56,201 nucleotides of DNA, taken from contig MLAK01000682.1 in assembly GCA_001839685.1 (NCBI GenBank), positions 89,337-145,537 of the forward strand, in the 5' to 3' direction. Below the pieces are notes generated by a model. It had not been told where the DNA came from. It was given only the letters and a program-made list of their open reading frames with translations, and did no database searches. The position numbers and the translations under genes were made by a program. This DNA comes from Tritrichomonas foetus. Taxonomy: Eukaryota; Parabasalia; Tritrichomonadida; Tritrichomonadidae. Each line of letters begins with the position of its first letter. The first letter of the stretch is position 1. This document shows, piece after piece, positions 9,984 through 19,912 of this stretch.

Positions 9984-10643
9984 ATGGAAAGAATTGATCC
10001 TGTAGTTGATTGGGAAAACACTAGTCAATGGGAAAAGGTTTATGAGCCATCATCAGATACATTTTTTTTATGTGATGGGATAAAAGAACTTGGTGACAAA
10101 ATTCCAAATAATGCAACAATCTTAGAAATTGGAAGTGGATCGGGATATGTAACAGCATATGCCTCTAGATTTCTGAAAAGCATTAAAAAGAATTCAATTC
10201 ACTTTACAACAGATATTAATATTAACTGCTGTAAAAAAACTATTGAATTATGTAAAAATAATAATGTTGATGTAAATACAATTTGTGATTGTTTTGCAAA
10301 TTCTTTGAGAGGTCCTTTCGACGTAATTATATTCAATCCTCCTTACGTCGAAACTCCACCTGATGAACTCAAGCAAGCTCAAGATGAAAGAGGAATTGCT
10401 GCATCTTGGGCAGGTGGCGTTGATGGAGCTGACGTAATTTATGACTTTTTGAATTTTTGGATTCAACATCCAGAAAAAACAGCCAAAAACTTTATTATTA
10501 TATTGCTTATTACTCAAGTCAACAGACCAGCCAAGCTCAGAAGATTCTGCAAGCGAAATAATCTTTCGTATCAGACAATCCTTGATAAAAATTGCCAAGA
10601 TGAACTTTTGAAAATTGTAGCTATTTCGCCAATCGATGCTTAA
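9984..10643 (+). CDS. MTQ2: eRF1 glutamine methyltransferase (MTQ2/HEMK2/N6AMT1 family)
   Basis: 219 residues, the usual size of this family. It begins with the family hallmark VYEPSSDTFFLCDGI (19-33). The SAM-binding glycine loop LEIGSGSGYVT is at about 47-57, and the catalytic NPPY is at 118-121, directly followed by VETPPDEL. GGVDGADVI near 145 is also typical. The enzyme methylates the Gln of the GGQ motif in release factor eRF1, usually with a TRM112 partner; some homologues are reported to act on other substrates. It is transcribed divergently from the USP gene. The start has the context CTCAATG, with TCA abutting the ATG. Confidence 0.92.
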   Translation: MERIDPVVDWENTSQWEKVYEPSSDTFFLCDGIKELGDKIPNNATILEIGSGSGYVTAYASRFLKSIKKNSIHFTTDININCCKKTIELCKNNNVDVNTICDCFANSLRGPFDVIIFNPPYVETPPDELKQAQDERGIAASWAGGVDGADVIYDFLNFWIQHPEKTAKNFIIILLITQVNRPAKLRRFCKRNNLSYQTILDKNCQDELLKIVAISPIDA

Positions 10644-11209
10644 TATATTATTGTATAGTATTGTTTCTGTAAAAAATCAATCTCAAATTTCTTGATTCAT
10701 TTATTCATCTTTTCATTTTTAATTAATGATAAATAATGCTCAGATTCATAGAAATGTTATCTTTTCGAGAATGGATTTTATAATTTATGTTTTATAATAT
10801 GAGTATGAATGTTTTATAATATGAGTATGAATGTTTTATAATATGAATATGAATGTTTTATAATATGAGTATGAATGTTTTATAATATGAGTATGAATGT
10901 TTTATAATATGAATATGAATGTTTTATAATATGAATATGAATGTTTTATCATATGAATATTAATGTTTTATAATATGAATATGATTGTTTTATAATAATT
11001 AAATGTCAGCATTAACGATATTAATATGAGTGAATGATTTGGAATGATGGCAACAAAAATTGATTTATAATTGCCATTTAAATGTTGCTCAGCAAATGAG
11101 TAAACTAAATCCAATAAAAAGATCAATTTTTAAATAATTTTTCAAATAATAGTATTTATGGTTAATAATAAGAAAAGTGCTATAAAAAACATAAGATTAT
11201 AAACAACAT
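10644..11209. other. Intergenic region with a 22-bp minisatellite
   Basis: 566 bases between the 3' ends of two convergent genes. The central third is the tandem array at 10789-10997; the rest is AT-rich with no gene visible. Confidence 0.6.
10789..10997. repeat. 22-bp tandem repeat, about 9-10 copies
   Basis: The unit GTTTTATAATATGAGTATGAAT recurs with its first base at 10789, 10811, 10833, 10855, 10877, 10899, 10921, 10943, 10965 and 10987. Two variants alternate (GAGTATG and GAATATG), and the last copies are more diverged. Confidence 0.9.
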
Positions 11210-11899
11210 TCAGGATTTGGATTGTATTTGTGCTGAATTAGCATTTGAAAACGTATTAACAAATTTTGTAACATTTTTCATGTCACCCAAGAAGTCGTTA
11301 ATGTCTGTAGAAACTCTCTGAAGGATTGTAGGATCAGCAAGAATCTGTGGGTTTGCATTTATTGCTCTCTGAAACTCATCAAGAAGTTGTGAAATTGATT
11401 TTTTGTCTTTTTGGAATCTTTGCTTCATCACATTTAATGAATCGTATGCTTTTTTGGCCGACCAATCACGGAAAAGTTCATTATTCATGTCTCCCGGTAA
11501 GGAAGGAAGGTCTGGCAAGCTTTCTCCCATGTTTGAATGCTTTTTGGAATGTTCTCGAATTTCCAAGAGTTTCGTCTGGTCTGTTTTGAATGTGAAATCA
11601 GGTGGAATTGGAAGAGATGGAACGAAGGAATCTCCTTCGCTTTTTAAGACGGAATCAAATTGGGATTCTTTTCCTTTGGGAAAAATTTCTTCTGGTGCCG
11701 CCTGAAAAGATCCAACCCTTTGTCCATCTTGATTGATCAAATCAAATGTTTGTGGATCGTTTAAATGCTTTCTCGGATTGATTTGAATGGTATATCCTTC
11801 TTGAATTTGCTCGTAAATACGTGTTGGTATTCTCGCAGAAAACATAAATTTATGCGGTATTGGCTTAGGTTCTGTAATTGGGTGTGACTCTTCAGTCAT
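11210..11899 (-). CDS. Uncharacterised 229-aa protein
   Basis: 229 residues from an ATG with no upstream in-frame alternative. The family is not recognised. The N-terminal 60 residues (IPHKFMFSARIPTRIYEQI, then INPRKHLNDPQTFDLINQDG) look like a small beta-rich domain. The middle is Pro/Ser-rich with repeated LPDLPSLPGD-type segments. The C-terminal 80 residues look helical (SLNVMKQRFQKDKKSISQLLDEFQRAI). There is no signal peptide or membrane segment. It converges with the methyltransferase gene across the minisatellite. It is accepted as a gene because of length, codon use and a clean start; no function is proposed. Confidence 0.72.
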   Translation of the reverse strand: MTEESHPITEPKPIPHKFMFSARIPTRIYEQIQEGYTIQINPRKHLNDPQTFDLINQDGQRVGSFQAAPEEIFPKGKESQFDSVLKSEGDSFVPSLPIPPDFTFKTDQTKLLEIREHSKKHSNMGESLPDLPSLPGDMNNELFRDWSAKKAYDSLNVMKQRFQKDKKSISQLLDEFQRAINANPQILADPTILQRVSTDINDFLGDMKNVTKFVNTFSNANSAQIQSKS

Positions 11900-12287
11900 T
11901 TTTTTTAATTAATAGATGACAATTATTTGACCTTAATTGACAAAGTTTGTCAGGAAAAAAATCACCCTGAGTTTCATGATCCATCACATCATAAACTAAC
12001 TCCATAAATGACTCATATCATAATCACTATATAAAAAACTTTATTTTCTAATTCAGATTTACATATTCTAAAAAGATATCATTTGAATAGAGTAGTAAAT
12101 CTCTCTTCAAAGCGAAAAGGGAAAAGGGAAATAAAATTACTCGAGAAACAAACAAATAAATCATAAATATTCTAAATCGCCTTATTAATATTTATATAAT
12201 TACAATACAAAACAGTGAAATTCATTCTTCATCAAAAACTCCATCAAGCATTTGATGTTTGTTTGATGCAATTTAAATAAAATTCAA
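11900..12287. other. Intergenic region between two minus-strand genes
   Basis: 388 AT-rich bases upstream of the 229-aa gene and downstream of the phosphatase gene. Nothing specific is seen. Confidence 0.45.
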
Positions 12288-13616
12288 TCAGAACTTGAAC
12301 TTAGCCAAAGAGTCAGGAGAAGCCAGCTTAAAGGTAGATTTTGGTTCATTTTTGTAGAAAAGCGACTTGTTCGTGATCGGCTTCATTTGGTGCCTCATTT
12401 CGCTCGCTCCATATCCAGCACTAATTCCGCTGAAACCAAACACATTGGGTGAAATCTGCTTATTTTTATATGGAATATCGCCTGACACAGACCCTTCAAT
12501 TTTCTTCAGCTTTCCACCAATGAGACCATTTAGTCCAGCAACTTGATTACTATTGAAGCAAATATGGCTATTATACTGGCTTATATGTGCCACATAGCCT
12601 TCTCGGATGTTCTTGTAGTATCGACTATCTTTGATTATTTCAGATTTGTCATCATCGATTTCAAATATTGGCTCGAATCGGGCACATCCGCGCAAAACTT
12701 GATCAATTGGATCGAAATAAATTTCTAAGTCTTCAGTAAGATTCATGACAAGCACGGCGCTTTTATTATTTTTGAAGCCGGTATAATTCGAAGCAGAAAA
12801 CACAGTTATGCACCTATTGTTGAACTTTTTCTGTATCCCACAATCGATATATTGATGACCTCTGATGATTCTTGCCATTCCAGAATTCGATAAAAATGTC
12901 AGAAGGACATCTTCTCCATACAAATAGCCTAGATTGCGTGGCGATTTTTCAAAACCAATCCCAAGCTTCCCCAAGTCTGTTGGATCACTCCACAAGATGG
13001 AATTGACAATTTCGTCATCGAATTGAGTAATTGGACGCCTGACATGTTTTATTGCATTTACAGAAGCGAGTAGCGGCCCTATTCCTCCATGTACACAAAA
13101 AGTTGTCGAATTGATGACTGCAGCGAGTGGCATAAATGAAAAAGCGTTCATATATGATTGGAAAAGTTGGCTTTTGGGGTAGTGTCGTTCGATTTGCTTT
13201 TCAAAATTGTTGGTTTTGGAAACTGATTCGAATTCATGGTTGCCTCGGATTAGATGAATATTTGATGGATATAAAATCTTCAAAAGAAAGAGGAGATTTA
13301 CTGTTTCGATCGAAAATTCACCTCTGTCGATTAAATCGCCTAAAAATAAATAGTTCGTTTCTGGTGGTAATCCACATCTTTGGAAAATTCGGATGAGGTC
13401 CAAAATGTGGCCGTGAATGTCACCGACAATCACAACTGGGGTGCCAATTTGGAGGACGTTGTCTTCGCTCGCAAAAATCTTTTGTACTTTTAAATTTACG
13501 TCTATTAATACATTTTGAGGAAAAAATGGGAGGACAAGTGGAACATGACGTGAAGCAGCCTTTAGAACGTCAACTGAAAGACATTTTTCGAATTTCGAGA
13601 AAAGCTCTTCAAACAT
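12288..13616 (-). CDS. PPP-family serine/threonine phosphatase (PP1-like core)
   Basis: 442 residues from the ATG at 13616; the frame is open three codons further only through a TTG. The two-metal catalytic core is complete: GDIHG (65-69), GDLIDRG (93-99), GNHE (125-128), HGG (176-178), RGHQ (252-255) and SASNY (274-278). The second motif has Leu-Ile where GDYVDRG is usual, and SASNY replaces SAPNY. The roughly 130-residue C-terminal extension after the core is Lys/Ser/Gly-rich and probably disordered. It should dephosphorylate Ser/Thr in cytosol or nucleus. Divergence from canonical PP1, PP2A and PP2B motifs suggests one of the expanded protist PPP phosphatases, so no specific subtype is claimed. 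Confidence 0.92.
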   Translation of the reverse strand: MFEELFSKFEKCLSVDVLKAASRHVPLVLPFFPQNVLIDVNLKVQKIFASEDNVLQIGTPVVIVGDIHGHILDLIRIFQRCGLPPETNYLFLGDLIDRGEFSIETVNLLFLLKILYPSNIHLIRGNHEFESVSKTNNFEKQIERHYPKSQLFQSYMNAFSFMPLAAVINSTTFCVHGGIGPLLASVNAIKHVRRPITQFDDEIVNSILWSDPTDLGKLGIGFEKSPRNLGYLYGEDVLLTFLSNSGMARIIRGHQYIDCGIQKKFNNRCITVFSASNYTGFKNNKSAVLVMNLTEDLEIYFDPIDQVLRGCARFEPIFEIDDDKSEIIKDSRYYKNIREGYVAHISQYNSHICFNSNQVAGLNGLIGGKLKKIEGSVSGDIPYKNKQISPNVFGFSGISAGYGASEMRHQMKPITNKSLFYKNEPKSTFKLASPDSLAKFKF

Positions 13617-14837
13617 TCCAATCAAATTTCTCCTTGTGTTATTCGAGATTTAAATAAAACTTTTTCATAAACTATATTGACCTTGATACATTCATTTTTT
13701 AATGAAAAAGTTATGATTATTTTTTTTTAGTTTTGAATTTTCTGAGAATATGTAAAACTTTTTCATAATTATCAAGAGAATTTTGTGAAAGTTTCAATTA
13801 TTTTTTGAGAGGATTGCTATTCAGAAAATTCTATTGCAGCGATTTTACGTCATTTGAGAGAATCATCATCAAAATCTGTTTTTAAAAATAAGTATTTTTT
13901 TCATCCACCACAAATTGTCATTTTTCATGTTTGGTTATTTTTCCAATACTATTCTGTACATTGTGAATTTGAATTTATTCAATTTCGGTTTTTCTCAGAA
14001 TATTTTGAATATATATACAATCGAAAATAGTGATTTGAGAGTGAAATTGTCCAAATCAGAGAGATTCTCATAAATTTATATATTACAATAAAACAGCATG
14101 AAATGTAATACAACGGAGCAAGTGTCTTGATGCCATTTACTTTTATGAAGTATTATCAATAGGTTTTTAGTTTTTCTATTTCCTTCACAATATATTCAAT
14201 AGTATTTAGTTCATTTTTATGAAGATTTTGAATGATTTTCATTATTATTTTTTCTGTGAAAATTAATTTACTTTTCAATATTTTTTACCGTGCATAACAC
14301 ATTTTTCAATGCATTAAAATATATATATATTCAATGTTTGAGATAATTGAATAAAACAATTTCATTATGATAGAAATCTTCACAATCTTCATAAAACTGA
14401 TTTGAACTGAGATCTATCCATATTCATATTCTTATTCCTGTGACTGAAGAGGTATATGGTTTCACGAATAAAAATATATTGATTTTTTTTTTTTTTTTTT
14501 TCAGATTGAATTTTCCAAATTTGAGAACTTTTTATCTAACCAATCATCACATTTTCTGAGCATTTTCTTTGGAAAATAATCGCCATTCAATAACTCATTT
14601 CAGAAATAAAGTGACCATCTGAATATGACTTAAATCATGCTGATATATATCTCTATAGAATAATCATTCAGATATTTTAATTTGCACAAAAATACATAAT
14701 TATGATTTCAGTTGGAATATTAGCGGAGAGTGAACAAATTGTCAAAAATATAAACGTTTATCAACTAAATATAATTGCAAATATGTTTTTATTTAAAATA
14801 ACCATTTCGTTCAAAATCAATAATTATTATTCTTGAC
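13617..14837. other. 1.2-kb intergenic region without a recognisable gene
   Basis: AT-rich spacer between the phosphatase and CLASP-like genes. It contains a 19-base T run at 14483-14501 and otherwise no reading frame, repeat or decayed gene I can identify. Confidence 0.5.
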
Positions 14838-17099
14838 TCATTTTCTTACTGGTCGAGCTTTCAAAGCAGACATTTCAATTAATTTACGCTGAGTTGGAGT
14901 AAATCTTTTCTTCAACAATTTACCAAACTCTTTTGGAATTTTTCGTTTAAATTCCGCAAATATTAAAATAACGGTTTTTCTTGTTTCTGCTGTTTCACTT
15001 GATAAGAATGGTAAAAGCTTACTCACAAGAATCTTCTGAACTGGAAGGAGTCTTTGTGGTGGTGCTTCTGTAAAGTAAATAAGTAAAGCTTCAACTATTA
15101 TCTGTTCACAATGTTTACCATTTTCCATTAATGCAATGCTGATTGCTAAGGCTTTTATATCAATCATCATTTTAGCTAAGCATTCAATTGCAGCATCTTC
15201 CCATTTACAATTGCCATCTAATACAACAGCAACAATTGGATCAACCGATGTTGCAAATGATATTTTTCTGAGTTTTCCACAACATTCAATAATAAACTCA
15301 ATTGTATCTTGACGTTGATTGTCAGTTCCACGAGAAATAAGTTTAGGAACCTCATCATTAAATACTGTTTCGATTTGAGTTATCATTTGTGGACTTTGAT
15401 CATAAAGCTCAGCTAAGACATTAAGATCATTATTCCATGGCTCATTATTCTTTAATCTGAGTATAAGTTTATCAAGGACAGCATCAACAGTTGGAGATGC
15501 TTCTGCACGTTCAATAGCTTCTTTTAGATATACTGTTTCATCATTTCTTATGTTAGATTGTATTAAAACTTGTATCATACTTTTAAGTTTATCATTTAAA
15601 TCAATCACATGTGTTTTTGTACGAAAAGCAACAACAAAGAAATTAAAAGCATCGCTCATTTTTTGTCTTCGGCCAGTAATTAACGTTTCTGCAATTGCCT
15701 GAGCAGAATAAATCGAAGCACATTGTTCATATATCCATTCATTGAAACTGAAGCATGACATTAATGAAATAACATGAGGTGCAAAATCTTCTGGAAATTG
15801 ATCTAATAATATTGATAAGGTATCTTTCCATATATCCATAATTGGGATTTGTTGAGCTGCATATATAACACTTGATACTAATCTTTTTCTATCAAGGAAA
15901 GGATTAAAATCAAATCTTTGAACATGATCATCTAAGAAAGCTTTGAATAATGTTGCTTCTTTTTTAGTTGATGGATCCATAACATCTTCAATTGTCACTT
16001 CTCTCTTAGACCTATTTGATTGTGATGATCTTCCAGATTTGGATGACATTACACTTTGAGTATCATCTTCAACTTGATCGTCAAAATTAAATCGAATAGA
16101 GTGTGGGGATAAATTTTGTGTTTCTTTTTCAAATTGATTATCACCACTTTTTGGTGATAATGGTTCATTAGTTTTAAGATTTGATGGAATCTCTGCTGGA
16201 ATTTGAACTTTAAGTTGTTGTGGTGTCTGTTGTGATTGAGTTGGAGAAAATTTAACAGATCTTGGTGAAGATGGCTGGTTTGGCGATCCTGTTGGACTTG
16301 GTGATCTTGATCTTCTGTCTTTTGTGATTGGTGAAAGTGGTTTTTTATCTGCTGATGTAGGAGAATACACGAGTGTTGAAGGCGCCTTCTTCTTCTTTGG
16401 CGTGCTTTCTCTTGATACAGATATTGCTTCATTTGCGATATTTCTAACAACTTCATCCTTGTCAGTCGAAAGGGCTTCAATGACAGAAGAAACCTCTTTT
16501 GACATTGATGATGAAATTTTCCCGGGCCATGTTTCATTAATGATGTGACAACTTTCAGCAGCAATTTGACGACAAAATGTTACTTTAGAATTGCTGTTAG
16601 CAAGAAATAATTTTCCGACTTTTTTGGTTGTGCAATGCTTCACAATTTCAAGCAATGCTAAATGACAGTAATTTGAAATAACAGGATTTTTTGAAGAAAT
16701 TTGCTTGAGAAGAGCTGGAAAAATTGTGCAAGCTGCACCTTCGAAATCTTCGCCTAAAAGCTGTGCTGCTGCCGCTACTAATATTGAGGATGCTCTCACA
16801 ATTATTGCGCGAAGGTCAAGAACTGCACTGGCAATTAAGGGAGATAATTCTTGGAGATTTCCACCTGGATAATATTGTATACCGCCTTTTAGTAATTCCA
16901 TAAGATGCTTTATTGCATCGTATTTTGTTTTCCATGCAGTTTTTTGCGATAAATCGTTGGAAATTTTATCTAGTTTTTCGGCTGCTTCGTCATTTGTTTC
17001 AACTTCGACAGCTTGATAAGAATCGAGTGGACTGGCAAATTCAGCAATCATTTTTTCGATGTTTAATGTTTCTTTCTTTGTATTACGCGATACTGTCAT
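14838..17099 (-). CDS. CLASP-like TOG-domain protein
   Basis: 753 residues. The N-terminus (about 30-235) reads as a CLASP-type TOG/HEAT domain, with WKTKYDAIKHLMELLKGG followed by helical pairs and DLRAIIVRASSILVAAAAQLLG. Residues 240-380 are Ser/Pro/Lys-rich with repeated SPSP and SPR motifs, like the basic microtubule-binding linker of CLASPs. The C-terminal half (from about 385) is again all-helical HEAT-like and may include a second TOG. CLASPs bind tubulin and promote microtubule rescue at cortex and kinetochores, which fits a cell with large microtubular structures. TCA precedes the ATG (TTCTTCAATG). The family call rests on the N-terminal domain and overall layout; XMAP215-type proteins are the alternative. 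Confidence 0.78.
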   Translation of the reverse strand: MTVSRNTKKETLNIEKMIAEFASPLDSYQAVEVETNDEAAEKLDKISNDLSQKTAWKTKYDAIKHLMELLKGGIQYYPGGNLQELSPLIASAVLDLRAIIVRASSILVAAAAQLLGEDFEGAACTIFPALLKQISSKNPVISNYCHLALLEIVKHCTTKKVGKLFLANSNSKVTFCRQIAAESCHIINETWPGKISSSMSKEVSSVIEALSTDKDEVVRNIANEAISVSRESTPKKKKAPSTLVYSPTSADKKPLSPITKDRRSRSPSPTGSPNQPSSPRSVKFSPTQSQQTPQQLKVQIPAEIPSNLKTNEPLSPKSGDNQFEKETQNLSPHSIRFNFDDQVEDDTQSVMSSKSGRSSQSNRSKREVTIEDVMDPSTKKEATLFKAFLDDHVQRFDFNPFLDRKRLVSSVIYAAQQIPIMDIWKDTLSILLDQFPEDFAPHVISLMSCFSFNEWIYEQCASIYSAQAIAETLITGRRQKMSDAFNFFVVAFRTKTHVIDLNDKLKSMIQVLIQSNIRNDETVYLKEAIERAEASPTVDAVLDKLILRLKNNEPWNNDLNVLAELYDQSPQMITQIETVFNDEVPKLISRGTDNQRQDTIEFIIECCGKLRKISFATSVDPIVAVVLDGNCKWEDAAIECLAKMMIDIKALAISIALMENGKHCEQIIVEALLIYFTEAPPQRLLPVQKILVSKLLPFLSSETAETRKTVILIFAEFKRKIPKEFGKLLKKRFTPTQRKLIEMSALKARPVRK

Positions 17100-17810
17100 T
17101 GAAGAAATTACGAAATTTTTGCTCGACTTGTTATTTTTTCGAAGAAATTGTTAAACGTATAGATTTTCATTAACTTTTTCATAAGAGATAAACTTTTTTT
17201 GATTAGTTTTCCAAAAAATTGCATGCTCAAAATAAATTTTCACATCTTAAATGGACATATGGATTGAATATTTGACCGAATAATGTATTTAAAAATCCAA
17301 TTGAATTTATTTATGATGAGCATGAATTCAAGTAGTATTTTTGGATTTTTATTTTGATTAAACCCTACATGTATAAAGAAAATTCTTGAATCAACTCAAA
17401 ATCCAATTCATTTGAATTCAGTTCGATTTTTGATTTCATATTCATTGCTATCTTTGTTATTTGTCTTTTTAAGTGCTTCAAAAATTCATTATATTTTATA
17501 ATTTGCTTTATATTAAAGAGAAAATAGAATTTATCTATTATTGTTTTCAAATTTGTAAAAAATTGATATCAACATCAAAAACGAAAGGAACTATATATAT
17601 AATCAAGGCATTATACAAGAAATAAACCCAAATTTCATTGTTTTTTCAAAGAATTGGCAGGATTTTTTTGTTCAACTGTGTTCACGCGCCACACTTTCCA
17701 AAATGGCAATTGTATATACAGTCACTTCAAAAACTGTGTCTTACTAAAAAAAGTATGTCCCACTTTTTTATGTACGTTTAGAATTTTTTATTTTTTTCTC
17801 TCTAGTTTTG
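17100..17810. other. Intergenic region and left part of the transposon
   Basis: 711 bases between the CLASP-like gene and the transposase. The right part, from about 17718 (TACAGTCACTTCAAAA), may be the left end of the transposon. The rest is AT-rich and shows no gene; a 61-codon minus frame at 17365-17550 has AT-rich composition and no support. Confidence 0.4.
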
Positions 17811-19298
17811 ATGACGAGAAAATATGCTGACTCTCTTTCAATTGATGATTTAGCAAGAGCAGCCCATGAGCTTCTTGGACCACGGTATGCAAGCACCCTC
17901 AAAGGACATAACGAGCTTCGGAATTGTGATCATCGATATCAACAAATATCACAAATTTTTGAGATATTTAATAATTTCGAAGACATTATTTCAGCCAAAA
18001 GGCATGTCATCACATTATTTGGAATTAGCAGAAAAATTTTTTCTCGAAGTCTTCAACAGTCCCAAAAAGACATGAAAAAAGATGGAAGACCTAAAATTTT
18101 AACTTCAGATCAGGAAAATGCAATTATTAACCAAATTCGAACAAATGCAGTATCGTCACATCCTTTATCTCAATGTGAAGTTTTAGACTTTGCTTTAGAA
18201 AATTTTGAAATAGCGCTATCCTATTCATGGTTACATTCTTTTATCAAAAGGCACAAAAGTGAAGTGATAAAAGCTACAGCTTCACCACAAGACTCTGCTC
18301 GCTTATTAATAAGACCTTCTACAATAACTGATTATATTGATATATTAAAGAAAGAAGTGGCAGGTATTTGCATGGACCTGATATACAATTTTGATGAAAT
18401 GGGAACATCCGAAAGGCATGAATCAAAAGTCAAAGATGTTTTAATTCCAGCCGATATGAAAGGTCAAACCATTCATTACTCCATTAAAAGAAACCAAAAA
18501 AACATAACGCTTGTGGCATGCATTAATGGAGGCGGGGATACCGTAATGCCACTTATAGTTGATCACAGATTAAAAATTCAACCTGAAGTTACTTCATCTG
18601 GTCTCCGGCTTGATGAAGATGTCATGATTAGAAGTTCAGAATCGGGTTTTGTCAACGAGGAGCTAATTATTGAATGGCTAAACAAAAGTGTTTTTAAACA
18701 TATTAACGCTTCAAGGGAATGTTTAAACGATATGGATCTTCCCGCCATAATGTTTTCTGACAATTGCTCCGCTCATACGACAGAAAGAATAAAGCAGATT
18801 TTTGCAGAAAATTTGGTAAAATTAATAACATTCCCGAGTAATTCCACTGGACTCTTTCAAATGTTAGATTTAGTAACATTTGGTATTTTAAAACGACGTA
18901 AAAAAGGTATTAAAACAGAATTCAAACAAAATTCTCAAGCTGATATAATAAATAAACTCATTCAGGCTTTTGAACAAGCAACAACAGGAAACACCAATCG
19001 TAAAGCTTTCTCGAGGGCTGGAATAAGACCATCAACTACTAAATATCCATATGTTGCAATTATTGACGAAAAAGTACTCCTTGAATCAAAAAGTGTTAAA
19101 GAGATTTTTAAAAAATTTGAAGATTCAGAATTACCAGAAGCCAATAACAAAACAGTTGAATTTGGCTTTATAAACAAAGAATACTATGAAATAGAATTTC
19201 AAAAAAGGCAGATAGCACGTGAAAAAGCCAGAATGAAAAAGTCAACATGCATGAAATATCGCATAAAACCAAAAATACCTAAACTTGATAAAAAATGA
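17811..19298 (+). CDS. pogo/Tigger-like transposase (DDE_1 superfamily)
   Basis: 495 residues from ATG 17811. Around 92-150 is a helix-turn-helix DNA-binding region beginning GRPKILTSDQENAIINQI, followed by a second, CENP-B-like segment with WLHSFIKRHK. The catalytic core has Asp195 in YNFDEMG, Asp317 in FSDNCSAHTT and Asp353 in LFQMLDLVTFGILK, a DDD triad with 36-residue spacing between the last two. The enzyme would cut and paste its element at TA. The frame has no stop or frameshift, so the copy is recent or under selection. Its neighbours are ordinary genes. The left terminus probably lies near 17718; the right terminus may lie in the assembly gap. Confidence 0.88.
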   Translation: MTRKYADSLSIDDLARAAHELLGPRYASTLKGHNELRNCDHRYQQISQIFEIFNNFEDIISAKRHVITLFGISRKIFSRSLQQSQKDMKKDGRPKILTSDQENAIINQIRTNAVSSHPLSQCEVLDFALENFEIALSYSWLHSFIKRHKSEVIKATASPQDSARLLIRPSTITDYIDILKKEVAGICMDLIYNFDEMGTSERHESKVKDVLIPADMKGQTIHYSIKRNQKNITLVACINGGGDTVMPLIVDHRLKIQPEVTSSGLRLDEDVMIRSSESGFVNEELIIEWLNKSVFKHINASRECLNDMDLPAIMFSDNCSAHTTERIKQIFAENLVKLITFPSNSTGLFQMLDLVTFGILKRRKKGIKTEFKQNSQADIINKLIQAFEQATTGNTNRKAFSRAGIRPSTTKYPYVAIIDEKVLLESKSVKEIFKKFEDSELPEANNKTVEFGFINKEYYEIEFQKRQIAREKARMKKSTCMKYRIKPKIPKLDKK

Positions 19299-19585
19299 TG
19301 AAACCTTTAACTTTACTAACATGCCACAGTGCATTTAATATAGTGGGAATGGTTCTTTCTTTGTGAACTTAAAATTAATTTATCAACTTTTATTTATTTA
19401 TGCTTTAATTATAGATTTGAACGATGCTGCGACATTTTTTTTTAATAAATGGCCAAATTACCACCTTTTAATATTTTTAGTATCCTTTTAATGAAATAAA
19501 ATTAATGTAATCATAAAATAAAGTATTATGGCTATATTTAAATAATGAAATTAAAAAATTTTAAAAAATTGTAAAATTACATATT

Positions 19586-19746
19586 NNNNNNNNNNNNNNN
19601 NNNNNNNNNNNNNNNNNNNNNNNNNNNNNNNNNNNNNNNNNNNNNNNNNNNNNNNNNNNNNNNNNNNNNNNNNNNNNNNNNNNNNNNNNNNNNNNNNNNN
19701 NNNNNNNNNNNNNNNNNNNNNNNNNNNNNNNNNNNNNNNNNNNNNN
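19586..19746. other. Assembly gap (161 N)
   Basis: Run of 161 undetermined bases. It lies just after the transposon and 160 bases before the 41-T tract, a likely place for repeats that defeat assembly. Confidence 1.
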
Positions 19747-19866
19747 GTATATATGTAAATATAAATAGTAAAAAAATTAAATTAGTTTCAAACAAGCTTT
19801 ATTAATATATAAAAACAATTTTCCATTTTTGTATAAATGGGGAAAACAAACAATTTTTCAGTTTTA

Positions 19867-19868
<2 letters not shown>

Positions 19869-19909
<41 letters not shown>
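19869..19909. repeat. 41-base poly(T) tract, poly(A) on the minus strand
   Basis: Uninterrupted T run that ends against the TAA stop of the minus-strand HID1-like frame, so the gene reads ATC-TAA followed by about 40 A. It could be slippage-expanded DNA or the trace of a retrocopied transcript. Confidence 0.9.

Positions 19910-19912
<3 letters not shown>

Larger units (their letters stand above)
17718..19746 (+). mobile_element. Probable pogo-like DNA transposon, boundaries unresolved
   Basis: The transposase gene is flanked on the left by TACAGTCACTTCAAAA, a plausible TA target plus CAGT terminus. No clear inverted copy was found between the stop codon and the gap at 19586, so the right end may be inside or beyond the gap. 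Limits given are tentative. Confidence 0.4.

Noticed and set aside
10789..10997. CRISPR-like array
   Set aside because: Repeats are direct and head-to-tail with no unique spacers; it is a minisatellite in a eukaryotic genome.
14483..14501. 19-T run as a retrocopy tail
   Set aside because: No adjacent gene end or coding remnant on the minus strand; an ordinary homopolymer in an AT-rich spacer.
19299..19585. Right terminal repeat of the pogo-like transposon (for example GCGACATTTTTTTTTAAT near 19430)
   Set aside because: Only loosely similar to the inverted left segment (GACATACTTTTTTTAGTAAGAC); similarity is mostly the T run.
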